From the NCBI GenBank assembly GCA_021107605.1, contig JAIOSN010000333.1, positions 1 to 6,030 on the forward strand: a stretch of 6,030 nucleotides of DNA, read 5' to 3'. Below, in pieces: positions 5,308 through 6,030 of this stretch (its first letter is position 1; each line of letters starts with the position of its first letter). Below the pieces are notes generated by a model. That model was not told where the DNA came from. It did no database searches and saw only the letters and a program-made list of their open reading frames with translations. The DNA comes from Anaerolineae bacterium (GTDB lineage: Bacteria; Chloroflexota; Anaerolineae; B4-G1; SLSP01). The translations under genes and the position numbers were made by a program.

Positions 5308-6030
5308 AGCTCACCAACTTGAGCGCGGAAGCGCTCTCCACGCGCGGCGAAATCGCAGAAGGCATCAAAACTGGTACCGCCTGGCGAGAGCAACACCACC
5401 TCGCCAGACCGCGCCCGGCGGGCCGCCTCCGCAACCGCGCGCTCCAACGTCTCCGCGCAGATAAGTTCCGCCAACACACCTAAACGCGCGTTATTCTCCC
5501 AGGCACGGCGGACATGTTCCTCAATCAGCGGTTGCGCCTCTCCAAAGAGGATTAAGACGCGCACTCGCTCCACCACCCGCCGGGCGAACTTCTCCCAGGG
5601 CAAATCTTTGTCGCGTCCCCCGGCCAACAAGATCAATGGCTCTGTGAAAGAGTCCAGGGCAGCGAGCACCCGTTCCGGCGCGGTGGCGATGGAGTCATTG
5701 ATCCAGAGCACTCCTTGCCGGCGGCGCACCTCTTCCAGCCGGTGTTCCACCCCGGTGAACACGGCAATCGCCCGGCGCATCGGCGCGACCGGCACGCCAA
5801 TGGCATCGGCCAACGTGATAGCGGCCAGCACGTTGAGCACGTTGTGGTAGCCTCGTAAACGAATCGCCGCCCGCGGGCAGACGGTGGTCTCCTCACGCCC
5901 GGCGCGGCGCAAGAGCAACGCCTCGCCACGCAAAAATGCGCCGTGCTCCACCGCCGTCTGCCCGCTGAAGTAGCGCACCTGGGCCGGCGTCTGCGCCGCC
6001 AGAGCGCGCGCATGGGGATCATCATAACCC
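5304..6030 (-). CDS. murD: UDP-N-acetylmuramoyl-L-alanine--D-glutamate ligase MurD, partial (N-terminus beyond the right edge)
   Basis: Cytoplasmic Mur ligase that uses ATP to add D-glutamate to UDP-MurNAc-L-Ala. The reading frame stays open to the right edge (first whole codon at 6029, beginning GYDDPHARALA), so the GTG at 5978 is not the start. About 241 C-terminal codons are visible; the family is usually about 440-460 residues, so the N-terminal domain and P-loop are missing. Visible family landmarks: the DDP segment near the edge; RLRGYHNVLNVLAA (central domain, LxGxHNxxN type); FTGVEHRLE and WINDSIATAP at the start of the C-terminal domain; LLAGGRDKDLPW; and LLSPGGTSFDAF with a following RG near the end, matching the MurD LLSPACASxDxF region. 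NDSIATAP replaces the common NDSKATN, with the Thr kept. The TGA stop overlaps the ftsW ATG by 4 nt (ATGA), suggesting coupled translation. Identity is firm; MurD rather than MurE/F rests on the NDS-AT and SPGGTSFD motifs and on the neighbours. Confidence 0.95.
   Translation of the reverse strand, partial: GYDDPHARALAAQTPAQVRYFSGQTAVEHGAFLRGEALLLRRAGREETTVCPRAAIRLRGYHNVLNVLAAITLADAIGVPVAPMRRAIAVFTGVEHRLEEVRRRQGVLWINDSIATAPERVLAALDSFTEPLILLAGGRDKDLPWEKFARRVVERVRVLILFGEAQPLIEEHVRRAWENNARLGVLAELICAETLERAVAEAARRARSGEVVLLSPGGTSFDAFCDFAARGERFRAQVGEL

Noticed and set aside
5304..5978. Short MurD starting at the GTG at 5978
   Set aside because: The frame stays open and MurD-like (GYDDPHARALA) to the window edge, so this is an internal codon of a truncated view, not a start.

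Overview
This window is a stretch of a bacterial dcw (division and cell wall) cluster. All six genes read on the minus strand, so transcription runs from the right edge to the left. In order they are: murD (partial; its N-terminal part lies beyond the right edge), ftsW, murG, a CvpA-family membrane protein gene, murC and murB. Every ORF on the plus strand is a shadow of these genes.

Together the genes cover much of the cytoplasmic and membrane stage of peptidoglycan synthesis. MurB makes UDP-MurNAc. MurC and MurD add L-Ala and D-Glu. MurG adds GlcNAc to lipid I to give lipid II. FtsW polymerises lipid II at the septum. The CvpA-like protein is the one member with no assigned role in the pathway. 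The genes are tightly packed. Four of the five junctions overlap (murD/ftsW by 4 nt, ftsW/murG by 86 nt, murG/cvpA by 1 nt, murC/murB by 1 nt), and the only gap is 41 nt, before murC. This points to one polycistronic transcript with translational coupling.

The left end, positions 1-242, is non-coding and lies just downstream of the murB stop. It holds a 138-bp composite inverted-repeat structure (21-158) with two near-identical palindromes, and a short CTCCGTG-type tandem motif (192-219). It looks like a dispersed intergenic repeat block or 3' untranslated region. I could not identify a clean intrinsic terminator in it.

The likely source is an environmental bacterium, most plausibly Chloroflexota (Anaerolineae or a relative). 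The grounds are gene order, the FtsW sequence style (PDLS instead of PDLG, no Trp in the first extracytoplasmic loop motif), the MurG PDIEP motif, the MurD NDSIAT motif and the intergenic repeats. This is judged from memory of family members, not from a search, so I hold it at moderate confidence only.

I see no novel biological system here. The points most worth a second look are the 86-nt ftsW/murG overlap, which may reflect a one-base indel; substitutions at conserved SEDS positions in FtsW; the CvpA gene inserted between murG and murC; and the structured repeat block after murB.
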